Assembly (NCBI RefSeq): GCF_013391415.1
Contig: NZ_JACAXB010000020.1
Span: forward strand, 124,001 to 188,000
Reading direction: 5' to 3'
Source: Aquitalea sp. LB_tupeE
GTDB taxonomy: Bacteria; Pseudomonadota; Gammaproteobacteria; Burkholderiales; Chromobacteriaceae
DNA length: 64,000 nucleotides
In this document: positions 16,992 through 25,495 of the stretch, in pieces
Layout of the letters: the number at the start of each line of letters is the position of its first letter
How positions within the stretch are numbered: position 1 is the stretch's first letter
The notes under the pieces: model-generated
The model's database searches: none
What the model was told of the DNA's origin: nothing
Seen by the model: the letters and a program-made list of their open reading frames with translations, nothing else
Program-made: the position numbers and the translations under genes

Positions 16992-18395
16992 ATGCCGCAA
17001 ATCGTGTTTGAACGTGAGGCACCGCAACAAGCGCTGATCGACGCCGCCCTGGCCGGCAGCGTCAACCGCCCTTTCTGGGGAGACGATGTGGCGCATCTGC
17101 GTCGCAGTTTTCCCCCGCTGCAAGGCAAGGCCAGTACCGATCTGGCTATTGTCGGCGGTGGTTTTCTCGGTCTGTGGACCGCCATTCTGGCCAAGGAGCG
17201 CAATCCGTCGCGCTCTGTCACCCTGCTGGAAGGTCGTCAGGTGGGTTGGGCAGCATCCGGCCGCAACGGCGGCTTTTGTGAAGCCAGCATCACCCATGGC
17301 GAGGAAAACGGTGAGCAGCGCTGGCCGGAAGAAATGGCCGAGCTGCATGCGCAGGGCCTGCAGAATCTGGATGAAATCGAAGCCACCATCCGTCGCTATG
17401 GCATTGACTGTGACTTCGAGCGCACCGGCGTGCTGGTGGTGGCAGTAGAACCCTACCAGGACGAGCAACTGCGTGGCGAAGGCTATATGGATGCCGCGCA
17501 AATCCGCGCCGAGCTCGATTCACCCACCTTCCTGTCCGGCATCTGGGAAAAAGACACTACGGCCATGATTCACCCCGGCAAGCTGGTGCTGGAGCTGGCG
17601 CGGGTGGCCGTTGAGCTGGGCGTGCAGATTCACGAACAATCCGCCGTCACTGTGCTGCAAAGCCGTGGCAGCCGGGTGCGGCTGGCCACCGGGCAGGGCG
17701 AACTGGATGCCGCGCGCGTGGTGCTGGCTACCAATGCCTTTCCTTCGCTGCTCAAGCGTTACCGCTGGCACACCATTCCGGTGTACGACTATGTACTGAT
17801 GACCGAGCCGCTCTCTGATGAGCAACTGGCGTCCATCGGCTGGCAACACCGCCAGGGTATCGCCGACATGGCCAACCAGTTTCATTACTACCGCATCACC
17901 CGCGACAACCGCATCCTGTTTGGCGGCTACGATGCCGTCTACAACTTTGGCGGCAAGGTGGATGATGTCTATGACGAACGCCCGGCTTCGTTTACCCGGC
18001 TGGCCAGTCACTTCTTTACCACCTTCCCGCAACTGGCCGGGCTGCGTTTCAGCCATCGCTGGGGCGGGGCCATCGATACGTCTACCCGCTTCTGCGCCTT
18101 TTTTGCGCTGGCACGTGGCGGCAAGGTGGCCTATGCCGCCGGTTTTACCGGCCTGGGCGTAGGGGCCACCCGTTTTGCCGCCAATGTGCTGCTGGACAAG
18201 CTGGAGGGGCTGGACACGCCACGCACCCGGCTGCGCATGGTGCGCGAGATACCGCCACCGTTTCCGCCGGAGCCGCTGACCTATGTTGCCGTGCAGGCCA
18301 CACGCTGGTCGCTGAACCAGGCTGACCACAACCATGGCAAGCGCAATCTGATGCTGCGCACCATGGATGCGCTGGGCCTGGGCTTCGACTCCTGA
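16992..18395 (+). CDS. FAD-dependent amine oxidoreductase (DadA/PuuB/OrdL family)
   Basis: A 467-residue flavoenzyme of the D-amino-acid oxidase superfamily. The Rossmann motif IVGGGFLGLWTA is near residue 50, after an N-terminal extension that includes VNRPFWGDD, and ASGRNGGFCEA follows as in gamma-glutamylputrescine oxidase and related amine oxidases. HRWGGAIDTSTRFCAFF and GFTGLGVGATRF form the FAD/substrate C-terminal region. It should oxidise a primary or secondary amine to an aldehyde plus ammonia, with the aldehyde handled by the dehydrogenase two genes downstream. A GAGGAA site precedes the ATG. The substrate (a polyamine, choline-like or amino-acid derivative) is not determined. Confidence 0.82.
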   Translation: MPQIVFEREAPQQALIDAALAGSVNRPFWGDDVAHLRRSFPPLQGKASTDLAIVGGGFLGLWTAILAKERNPSRSVTLLEGRQVGWAASGRNGGFCEASITHGEENGEQRWPEEMAELHAQGLQNLDEIEATIRRYGIDCDFERTGVLVVAVEPYQDEQLRGEGYMDAAQIRAELDSPTFLSGIWEKDTTAMIHPGKLVLELARVAVELGVQIHEQSAVTVLQSRGSRVRLATGQGELDAARVVLATNAFPSLLKRYRWHTIPVYDYVLMTEPLSDEQLASIGWQHRQGIADMANQFHYYRITRDNRILFGGYDAVYNFGGKVDDVYDERPASFTRLASHFFTTFPQLAGLRFSHRWGGAIDTSTRFCAFFALARGGKVAYAAGFTGLGVGATRFAANVLLDKLEGLDTPRTRLRMVREIPPPFPPEPLTYVAVQATRWSLNQADHNHGKRNLMLRTMDALGLGFDS

Positions 18396-18434
18396 ATCTG
18401 TTCGCCCCCTGTTTGAGAATCAAAGGAAGCAAGC

Positions 18435-18788
18435 ATGTCCAATCCATTTACTCTGCTGGCCAATCTCAGTGTGGACGCCACGCGCATTGCGCTGGAATAT
18501 CGCGATGTCCCGGCTGATCAGCTGATTTCCGGCCCGGCCCGGGTCGGCACGGCCGAGCTGGGCCAGTTGCACGGCTGCAGCATTGGCGTGTGGGAAATGT
18601 CACCCAGCGTCACCACTGATGTGGAAGTGGACGAATTCTTTATCGTACTGACAGGTAGCGCCACGGTGCAGTTTGCCGATGGCCGGCCAGCGTTGGAGTT
18701 GCAGCCCGGCACGGTAGGACATCTGGCTGCCGGCACCGCCACCACCTGGGTGGTGACACAAACACTGCGCAAGATCTACATCGCCTGA
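18435..18788 (+). CDS. Small cupin protein (DUF861/EutQ-like)
   Basis: A 117-residue single-domain cupin. VEVDEFFIVLTGSATVQFADGRP and LQPGTVGHLAAGTATTWVV correspond to the two cupin motifs, but with few of the usual metal-binding His, as in the DUF861 group. It sits between the oxidoreductase and dehydrogenase genes with its own AAGGAAG site, so it probably binds a pathway intermediate or modulates the enzymes. Catalytic function is unproven. Confidence 0.75.
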   Translation: MSNPFTLLANLSVDATRIALEYRDVPADQLISGPARVGTAELGQLHGCSIGVWEMSPSVTTDVEVDEFFIVLTGSATVQFADGRPALELQPGTVGHLAAGTATTWVVTQTLRKIYIA

Positions 18789-18836
18789 GCGGCACAGACC
18801 GCCCGGCACCACAATGGCAAGGCAGGAGGAAGAAAC

Positions 18837-20324
18837 ATGGAAGTGCGCAACAACTACATCAATGGCCGTTGGCAAGCTTCGGTCAGCGGTGCCACCCGCG
18901 AAGTCATCAACCCGTCCAATGGCGAGGTGATTGCCCTGGTCACTGACAGCGTGGCCGAGGACAGCAAGCAGGCCATTGCCGCTGCACGTCATGCTTTTGA
19001 CCATGACGGCAGCTGGCGGCGCATGGCCGGGCCCAAGCGCGCCGACATGCTGCTGCGTATTGCCGATGCCATTGCCGCCCGCGCCGACGAGCTGGCGGTG
19101 ATGGACACGCTGGACAATGGCAAGCCGCTGCGCGAGGCGCGCTGCGATGTGGACGATGCGGTGGCCTGTTTCCGCTATTACGCCGGGCTGATTACCAAGC
19201 CGCAGGGCGGGGTGTATGAAGTCAGCGACGGCTTTGGCCCCATGCATGCCTATTCCATGCACGAGCCGGTGGGCGTGTGCGCGCTGATCACCCCGTGGAA
19301 CTACCCCTTGCTGATGGCCACCTGGAAACTGGCCCCGGCGCTGGCGGCGGGCAACTGCGTGGTGTTCAAGCCCAGCGAAGTCACCCCGCTGTCGGCCGTG
19401 GCGCTGTTCGAGATTTTCCACCAGGTGGGCCTGCCGGCCGGCACCGCCAACCTGGTGCTGGGCAGCGGCCCGGCCGCCGGGCAGGAGCTGGCCGCCAGCC
19501 ATGATGTGGACATGATCACCTTCACCGGCAGCACCCGCACCGGGCAAACCATTGCCTCCGCGGCTGTGGGCAATCTGAAAAAAGTGGGGCTGGAGCTGGG
19601 GGGCAAGTCGCCCAACATCATCTTTGCCGATGCCGATCTGGAAGGCGCGGTGGAATGGGCGATGATAGGCGTGTTCTTCAACCAGGGCGAAGTATGCTCG
19701 GCCGGTTCGCGCATCCTGATTGAAGCAAGCATCAAGGACCGCTTTGTCGCCCGTCTGGCCGAACGTGCCAATGCCATGACCATTGCGCCGGGCATGAAGG
19801 ATGCCGACATGGGCGCGATTGTGTCGGCCGCGCAGCTGGAAAAGGTGCTGGGTCATATCGAACGCGCCAAACAGCAGGGTGCCACGTTGGTGTGCGGTGG
19901 CGAGCGCTATGTCGAGGGCGAGTGCGCCAACGGTTACTTCGTGCGGCCCACCATCTTCGACAATTGCACGCGCGATATGGACATCGTGCGCGAGGAAGTA
20001 TTCGGCCCGGTGGTGGCCATCCAGACCTTCACCACGGAGGCCGAAGCCATCGCCATGGCCAATGACACCCCTTATGGCCTGGCCGGTGGCGTGTTCACCA
20101 CTGATGGCGCGCGTGCTTTGCGGGTGGTGAAGGAGGTACGCGCCGGGGTGACCTGGATCAACTGCTACAACCCCACCTTCAACGAAGCGCCGTGGGGCGG
20201 TTACAAGATGAGCGGCTATGGCCGCGATCTGGGCGTTAACGGCTTGCTGGAATACCAGCAAGTCAAGCAGGTGAGCATCAATCTGCAACCGGGCCTGGTG
20301 GGCTGGTATCCGCAGCGCGGCTGA
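18837..20324 (+). CDS. NAD(P)-dependent aldehyde dehydrogenase, betaine-aldehyde-dehydrogenase-like
   Basis: A 495-residue ALDH. Conserved elements are PWNYPLLMATWKLAPALAAGN, FTGSTRTG, the general-base Glu in LELGGKSPN and the nucleophile Cys in FFNQGEVCSAG. The C-terminus (FNEAPWGGYKMSG ... VGWY) is closest to GbsA/BADH-type enzymes rather than PuuC or GabD. It oxidises an aldehyde, presumably the product of the upstream flavoenzyme, to the acid. A strong AGGAGGA site lies 9 bases before the ATG. It might also act on aminobutyraldehyde and so feed GABA to gabT, but this is inference. Confidence 0.87.
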   Translation: MEVRNNYINGRWQASVSGATREVINPSNGEVIALVTDSVAEDSKQAIAAARHAFDHDGSWRRMAGPKRADMLLRIADAIAARADELAVMDTLDNGKPLREARCDVDDAVACFRYYAGLITKPQGGVYEVSDGFGPMHAYSMHEPVGVCALITPWNYPLLMATWKLAPALAAGNCVVFKPSEVTPLSAVALFEIFHQVGLPAGTANLVLGSGPAAGQELAASHDVDMITFTGSTRTGQTIASAAVGNLKKVGLELGGKSPNIIFADADLEGAVEWAMIGVFFNQGEVCSAGSRILIEASIKDRFVARLAERANAMTIAPGMKDADMGAIVSAAQLEKVLGHIERAKQQGATLVCGGERYVEGECANGYFVRPTIFDNCTRDMDIVREEVFGPVVAIQTFTTEAEAIAMANDTPYGLAGGVFTTDGARALRVVKEVRAGVTWINCYNPTFNEAPWGGYKMSGYGRDLGVNGLLEYQQVKQVSINLQPGLVGWYPQRG

Positions 20325-20346
20325 ACCCCGCTACGGGTAACTGAAC

Positions 20347-20377
20347 AGGGCGCCACCGTATTGGCCGCGCCCTTTTT
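20347..20377 (+). terminator. Intrinsic terminator after the aldehyde dehydrogenase gene
   Basis: AGGGCGC and GCGCCCT form a 7-bp stem with a 13-nt loop, followed by TTTT; it starts 23 bases after the stop. Confidence 0.75.
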
Positions 20378-20383
20378 CATGTT

Positions 20384-23300
20384 TCAGCCGGCGGGCCGTC
20401 GCTGGCGCAGCGCGCTTTGCAAGTCTGCAAACGCCTGTTCCAGCAGCTGCAGCAACACCGGAACAAGCGGGCTGTCCATCTCGGTGGCCAGGTTCTCCAG
20501 CTGGCTGGCGGCATTCACCATGGGGCTGGCACCAAACAGGGCTGCATTGCCCTTCAGGGTATGGGCCACCCGCTTGAGCCGGGCACTGTCGGCGCTGTTC
20601 AAGGCCTCGCGCAGGCTGTGCATTTCACGCGGAAAACTGTTGAGGAAACTGTCCGCCACGATGTCGATGATTTCCGCATCCTGCTGGCCCAGTGCGGCCT
20701 GATAGTCAAACGAGGAGGACGCTGTCTTGGCGTGGCGTTGCAGCAGCTGTTGCAGGTCGGCGGCCCGCACCGGCTTGCTCAGGTAGTCGTCCATGCCGGC
20801 GGCCAGGCATTGTTCACGGTCGCCCTGCAAGGCATTGGCGGTCATGGCAATAATGGGCAGGTGCTGGCCGGGTGTTTCTTGCTGGCGGAAGCGGCGCGTG
20901 GCTTCCAGCCCGCCCATCACCGGCATTTGCATGTCCATCAACACCAGATCGAACTGTTCCCTGGCCAGGACTGCCAGTGCCTGCTGGCCGTCTTCTGCCA
21001 GCGTGGCCTGATGGCCCCAGCGTTGCAGCAGATTGAGCGCCAGCTGCTGGTTGACGATGTTGTCTTCCACCACCAGTACGCGCAAGCACTGGCCATCACC
21101 TTGCAGTCTGGCCGTGGGGGGGCTGCCTGCTGCGCAGCACGGTGTGTCGCCCAGTGCCTGCAAGATGGTTTCTTGCAATTCGGACTGCAACACCGGCTTG
21201 GCAATGTGGCAGCAGATACCGGCTTGCTGATACTGGGCACCACCCTGGGTGGCAGCCGAGGACAGCATGATGATGCGGGGTGGCGCGGGCAGGTCCAGTG
21301 CCTGTATGCATCTGGCGGTGGCCAGCCCGTCCATCTCGGGCATCATGCCGTCCAGCAAGACAAAGCGGAAGGACTTGCCCGGCTGTTGCAACAGGGCCAG
21401 CGCACGGGCACCGCTGTCGGCAGCATCGGCATGCACCCCCCAGTGTGCTAGTGTTTCCAGCAGGATTTCCCGGTTGATGCGGTTGTCGTCCACCACCAGC
21501 GCATGACTGCCGCGCAGCGCATCCGGGCTGAGCGGGGCGGGCAGCTGTGTGGTGGCCACGCGAGTGAAGCGGATGGTGAAGTGGAAAGTGCTGCCATGTC
21601 CCGGGCGGCTTTCCAGCCACATCTGGCCTTGCATCATGCTGACCAGCCGTTTGCAGATGGACAGGCCCAGTCCGGTGCCGCCGTATTTGCGGGTGGTGGA
21701 GCTGTCGGCCTGGACAAAGGCTTCAAAAATGCTTTCCTGCTGTTCGCGGGCAATGCCGATGCCGCTGTCGCTGACCGAAAACTTGACCACTACTTGCTCG
21801 CCTTCCTGTTCCAGCAAGGAGGCACGCAACAATACTTCACCGTGCTGGGTGAACTTGATGGCATTGGACAACAGGTTGAGCAGAATCTGCCGCAGTCGGC
21901 CCGGGTCGCCCAGCAGTACCGGCGGAATGTCCGGTGCCATGCGGCAGGCCAGTTCCAGGCCTTTTTGCTCGGCATGCATGGCCATGTTCTTGACCGTGCC
22001 GGCCAGCACGCTTTCCAGCCCGAAGGCGGTCTGGTCTATCACCATCTTGCCGGCTTCCAGCTTGGAAAAATCCAGAATGTCGTTGATGACGGTGAGCAGG
22101 GCTTCGGTGGAGGATTTCACCACGTTGAGGTATTCACGCTGCTCCCGGTTCAAATCGGTATCCAGCGCCAGTTCGGTCATGCCCAGAATGCCATTCATCG
22201 GTGTGCGGATTTCATGGCTCATATTGGCCAGAAATTCGCTCTTGGCCCGGTTGGCCGCTTCGGCCACTTCGCGGGCCTGGCGTGATTCCCGCGCCAGCAG
22301 TTTTTGTTCGGTAATGTCGGCGATGGTGCCGATCAGCCCGGCAATGCTGCCATCGGGCCGGGTGAGGGTGGCTTTGTGGATGATGCCGTAGCGTACCGTG
22401 CCATCCTGCAGCTGCATGGTGGTTTCATAACTTTGGCGCGATACTTCCTGCAGCAGTTCGCGGTCGCGCTGCTGGTGGTAACTGGCCAGTTCCGCGTCCA
22501 GCAGCTGTTCCGAGGTTTTGCCCAGGAAATCTTCCCGCCGGATGGCAAATAGTTCGGCAAAGGCGCGGTTCATCAGCTGATAGCGCAGGTCCGGTCCTTT
22601 GACATACACCGGCATCGGCATGGCCTCCACCAGTTCTTCGACAAAGTGCAGCTGCTCTTGCAGACGGTCGCTGGCCTGATGCCGGGCGGTGATGTCGGTG
22701 CGGATGGCGACAAATTGTTCCGGCTCGCCATGCTCGTTGGCAAAGGGCACGATGGTGGCGGCCACCCAGTACAGGCTGCCATTTTTGGCACGGTTGCGGA
22801 TTTCACCAGTCCACACCTTGCCGGCGCGGATGGTGCGCCACATGTCGGCAAAGAAAGCCGCTGAGTGCAGGCCGGAATTCACCAGATTATGGTTGCGCCC
22901 GATCAGTTCTTCCCGCCGGTAGCCGCTGATCTCGCAGAATTTGTCGTTGGCATAGCTGATGTTGCCGTGGCGGTCGGTAATGCTGACGATGGCGTGCTGG
23001 TCCAGCGCAAATTTCTGGTTTTCCAGTGCCTGCTGTGCCTGGCGGATGGCTTGCTGACCGTGCTGGCGGTAGGCCACCAGCGAGGAGACGGCATTGATCA
23101 GCCCTTCCAGATCGTCCTCTGGCTGTGTGCCGCTTTGCTGTCCGGTTTCCTTGCGCAGCAGGTGTATGGTGTCTTGCAGGCGGGCAATGGCATGTTCGCG
23201 CTTGCCCAGTTCTGCCTGCAGGCGCTGGTTGGCTTCGCCCAGTTCGGCCGAGCTCAGTTCCAGGCTGCGGCTGCGCAGGCTGATGTCGCGGTCTTGCTGG

Positions 23301-23479
23301 GTGTAGCTGTCGCCCACTCTTTGCAGCAAGCCGGTAAAGCCGCGCAGGGCGGTGGCAATGGCCGGGTCGATGTCTGTGCGCCCGGCCAGCCGCTCAAAAC
23401 CGTCCAGCACCTGTCGCAGGCTGGTTTCGTCGGCAATGCCCATGGTGCGTCTGAGCTGGCGTAACAGTGTGTTTTGCAT
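20384..23479 (-). CDS. Hybrid histidine kinase: PAS-PAS-HisKA-HATPase-REC-REC-Hpt
   Basis: From the ATG at 23479 (after GGCAGGA, 16 bases past the FIST stop) the protein has 1031 residues; a GTG 39 bases upstream lies within the FIST gene. No transmembrane helices. Order: coiled coil (about 55-160), PAS1 (about 160-275), PAS2 (about 285-400), HisKA with H422 in SHEIRTPMNGILGMTELAL, ATPase (about 530-650), REC1 (FRFVLLDGMMPEMDG), REC2 (FDLVLMDMQMPVMGG) and a C-terminal Hpt domain (AHTLKGNAALFG). All four phosphorelay residues are present, so it can run a full His-Asp-His relay or return phosphate. Its partner output regulator is not in the window. The upstream FIST protein is its likely input. 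Confidence 0.9.
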   Translation of the reverse strand: MQNTLLRQLRRTMGIADETSLRQVLDGFERLAGRTDIDPAIATALRGFTGLLQRVGDSYTQQDRDISLRSRSLELSSAELGEANQRLQAELGKREHAIARLQDTIHLLRKETGQQSGTQPEDDLEGLINAVSSLVAYRQHGQQAIRQAQQALENQKFALDQHAIVSITDRHGNISYANDKFCEISGYRREELIGRNHNLVNSGLHSAAFFADMWRTIRAGKVWTGEIRNRAKNGSLYWVAATIVPFANEHGEPEQFVAIRTDITARHQASDRLQEQLHFVEELVEAMPMPVYVKGPDLRYQLMNRAFAELFAIRREDFLGKTSEQLLDAELASYHQQRDRELLQEVSRQSYETTMQLQDGTVRYGIIHKATLTRPDGSIAGLIGTIADITEQKLLARESRQAREVAEAANRAKSEFLANMSHEIRTPMNGILGMTELALDTDLNREQREYLNVVKSSTEALLTVINDILDFSKLEAGKMVIDQTAFGLESVLAGTVKNMAMHAEQKGLELACRMAPDIPPVLLGDPGRLRQILLNLLSNAIKFTQHGEVLLRASLLEQEGEQVVVKFSVSDSGIGIAREQQESIFEAFVQADSSTTRKYGGTGLGLSICKRLVSMMQGQMWLESRPGHGSTFHFTIRFTRVATTQLPAPLSPDALRGSHALVVDDNRINREILLETLAHWGVHADAADSGARALALLQQPGKSFRFVLLDGMMPEMDGLATARCIQALDLPAPPRIIMLSSAATQGGAQYQQAGICCHIAKPVLQSELQETILQALGDTPCCAAGSPPTARLQGDGQCLRVLVVEDNIVNQQLALNLLQRWGHQATLAEDGQQALAVLAREQFDLVLMDMQMPVMGGLEATRRFRQQETPGQHLPIIAMTANALQGDREQCLAAGMDDYLSKPVRAADLQQLLQRHAKTASSSFDYQAALGQQDAEIIDIVADSFLNSFPREMHSLREALNSADSARLKRVAHTLKGNAALFGASPMVNAASQLENLATEMDSPLVPVLLQLLEQAFADLQSALRQRRPAG

Positions 23480-23495
23480 GCCTGTCCTGCCGGTT

Positions 23496-24650
23496 TCAAT
23501 CGGTTTGCGTGATTTCACGCAAGGTGGTGATGGTCATGGTCTGGTTGTGCAGCCGGCTGGGCTGCCCTACGGCAAAGGGGCTGATTTCTCCATTGGAGTA
23601 GAAACCCGCCAGCACCACCTGCTTGCCCAGTATGTCGGCCACGGCTTCCACTTCTTCATCTACCCGGTCGCCCATCACCAGCTTGCGTCCGACACAGGAT
23701 ACCAACAGCGCCAGGCTGTCTTCATGCTCTGCGCCTGACAAGCGGGCATGACCAGCGGACTGTTCCGCCCCGCGCACCAGGCTGTCGGTGCCGGCATGCA
23801 TCAGTTTCAGCAGGCTGCCGCTGGCCAGTTCGCCAGCCAGGGTCAGGCTGCCATCCTGTTCGTTCACGCCCAGAATGGTGCGAATCACACCCTGGTCTTC
23901 GCCGCTGCGTCCCAGCATGGCAAACGGAAACAGCAAGCCGCTGCCGGGCAGGCCGCTGGCGTATTCACCCAGATAGCGCTTGTACACTTCCAGAGCGGGT
24001 GCGCCGTCAAGTTCGTACAGAATGTTTTGCTGGCAGCGGCTGACCTGCCGTGCCGGGCCGAACGTGGTCCAGCCACCACAGGAGCCGTGCCCCACTTGCA
24101 GCTGCTGTCCGTACAGGCCGACGGCCACCAGCTGCTGATCGTGCCATGTGGACTGATGCAGGGTGAAGGTCTGGCAAAAACGGCCATCATCAGCGGCCAT
24201 GCCGCCCACCACCGGGACGGCATCGCCCAGCACCTGTTGCAGGCCGTCCAGCAGGGCAGTGCCGTTGATGTCGGTACCCGGTGCCAGCAGGAGTAGCAGT
24301 TGCAAGTCATCCGCCTGCAAGGCTGTGGCCAGACGCTGGCCCGCCGCCTGTGAGTCCTGCATGTCCTTTAGCAAGGTTGTGGCACTGGCCACGCGGGTAG
24401 AGCCAAAGCGGATGGCTGTCAGCACGGCGCAGCCTTCTTCCACACCGTGGTGGGCAATTTCGCCCGCTGTCGAACAGCCCAGCACCACACAGCCCGGCAA
24501 GGCAGCTTCCAGGCTTAAGAGCAGCCTGCCACGTCCAAAGTAGGCGGGAGCGGCAAACACCAGCAGCAGCTGTGGTGCCAGCGTTTGCAGTGTGGCGAGC
24601 TGGTCGCGCTCGGGCTGGTCCTGATGCAAGCTAAGCTGCCGTATCTGCAT
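23496..24650 (-). CDS. FIST N/C-domain sensory protein (NosP-like)
   Basis: A 384-residue soluble protein with the FIST N domain (about 30-220; CVVLGCSTAGEI, VVGGMAADD) and FIST C domain (about 225-365; VYKRYLGEY, CVGRKLVMGDRV, GFYSNGEISPF). The last motif is the family hallmark. FIST proteins bind small ligands; in Pseudomonas and relatives the NosP subgroup binds heme and senses NO, controlling a co-encoded hybrid kinase (NahK). The same arrangement, with the hybrid kinase 16 bases downstream, is seen here. The heme ligand cannot be assigned from the sequence alone, and amino-acid sensing remains an alternative. Confidence 0.83.
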   Translation of the reverse strand: MQIRQLSLHQDQPERDQLATLQTLAPQLLLVFAAPAYFGRGRLLLSLEAALPGCVVLGCSTAGEIAHHGVEEGCAVLTAIRFGSTRVASATTLLKDMQDSQAAGQRLATALQADDLQLLLLLAPGTDINGTALLDGLQQVLGDAVPVVGGMAADDGRFCQTFTLHQSTWHDQQLVAVGLYGQQLQVGHGSCGGWTTFGPARQVSRCQQNILYELDGAPALEVYKRYLGEYASGLPGSGLLFPFAMLGRSGEDQGVIRTILGVNEQDGSLTLAGELASGSLLKLMHAGTDSLVRGAEQSAGHARLSGAEHEDSLALLVSCVGRKLVMGDRVDEEVEAVADILGKQVVLAGFYSNGEISPFAVGQPSRLHNQTMTITTLREITQTD

Positions 24651-24753
24651 GGTGTGCTCTTGGCTGGAAGTTGGCTTGTCTTTGATTCTGGGCCATGGAC
24701 GGGCAATGGCAAGGTGGATGTGTCCTGAGCACTATCGCAGCATTTGTGCCAAG

Positions 24754-24777
24754 CCGACATGACAATTGTCATGTCGG
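24754..24777. promoter_or_regulatory. Perfect 24-bp palindrome, operator copy 1
   Basis: CCGACATGACAA and its exact complement arm form a 24-bp palindrome about 100 bases upstream of the FIST gene and about 250 before nikR. The same palindrome, plus a GGGnGTGGTCAA tail, recurs at 24943-24978. The 168 bases between the copies hold a GC hairpin (24892-24906) but no gene. Confidence 0.65.
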
Positions 24778-24944
24778 GCGTGGTCAAGCCCGGCGAGCCT
24801 GCGGCAAGAAGGCGAGGCTCCCTGTCAGGGAAAGGGCGGGGGGATCGGGATTGGATGGACAGGCTGCGGAATCAATCCCTTGCCCGGAAGGCCCGGCTTC
24901 GCCGGGTCCTGCGCCATCGCACCAAATGACTTTGTCAGCAGCCT

Positions 24945-24964
24945 GACATGACAGTTGTCATGTC
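24945..24964. promoter_or_regulatory. Palindromic operator copy 2, in the nikR promoter region
   Basis: GACATGACA-GT-TGTCATGTC, arms of 9 bp, 65 bases before the nikR start codon. It is near-identical to copy 1. The ATGACA/TGTCAT half-sites resemble the TATGAC/GTCATA halves of the E. coli NikR operator, but here they nearly abut instead of being 14-16 bases apart. Confidence 0.6.
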
Positions 24965-25029
24965 GGGAGTGGTCAACCCCATCGCGCCCCGGTCTGCTAT
25001 GCTGCGGCACGGATTTTGTGGAGACAAAC

Positions 25030-25476
25030 ATGCAAAGACTCACCATTTCGCTGAGCGACGAACTGGCAGATGCATTTGACGAATGGATGACCCGGCGCGG
25101 TTACAGCAGCCGGTCCGAGGCGGTGCGCGACATGCTGCGCCGCGAGCTGGGCGAGGACAATCTGGGAAGTGAACAAGGCGGGCCCTGTGTGGCGGTGCTC
25201 AGCTATGTGTTTGATCATCACGAGCGGCAACTGTCCGCCCGGCTGACCGGCTTGCAGCACGACCACCACGACCTTGCTGTCGCCACCATGCACGCGCATA
25301 TCAGCCATGACGACTGTATCGAAACGGTGATCCTGCGCGGTGATAGTGGCGAGGTGGAAAGCTTTGCCCGTTCGGTGATTGCCGAAACCGGGGTGCGCCA
25401 CGGCCAGGTGCAGCTGATTCCGGTCAAGCCTGCAGCCAGCACGGGCCTGGGCTATCGCAAGAAGTCAGGCCGCTGA
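25030..25476 (+). CDS. nikR: Nickel-responsive regulator NikR
   Basis: A 148-residue protein that follows E. coli NikR along its length. The N-terminal ribbon-helix-helix (MQRLTISLSDELADAFDEW, RSEAVRDMLR) binds DNA. The C-terminal ACT-like domain holds the high-affinity nickel ligands: His in LQHDHHDL, then the two His and the Cys of MHAHISHDDC. With Ni2+ bound it represses nickel uptake. It is convergent with the cbiMQO transporter, only 19 bases separating the two stops. An upstream TTG reading was discarded because it lacks similarity. Confidence 0.95.
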   Translation: MQRLTISLSDELADAFDEWMTRRGYSSRSEAVRDMLRRELGEDNLGSEQGGPCVAVLSYVFDHHERQLSARLTGLQHDHHDLAVATMHAHISHDDCIETVILRGDSGEVESFARSVIAETGVRHGQVQLIPVKPAASTGLGYRKKSGR

Positions 25477-25495
25477 TTCAGTAATTGTCCTGCGG

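Noticed and set aside
16688-17011. A 107-codon reading between the LysR and oxidoreductase genes
   Set aside because: It covers both divergent promoters, lacks a ribosome site and has no recognisable pattern; it ends inside the oxidoreductase gene.
18600-20288. A 562-codon open frame on the minus strand
   Set aside because: Antisense to the cupin and aldehyde dehydrogenase genes, with a His/Gly/Gln-rich translation and no domain pattern.
24695-24946. Short overlapping readings between the FIST gene and nikR
   Set aside because: Three frames are open because of GC bias; none has a ribosome site or a conserved motif, and the region is better explained as regulatory DNA.
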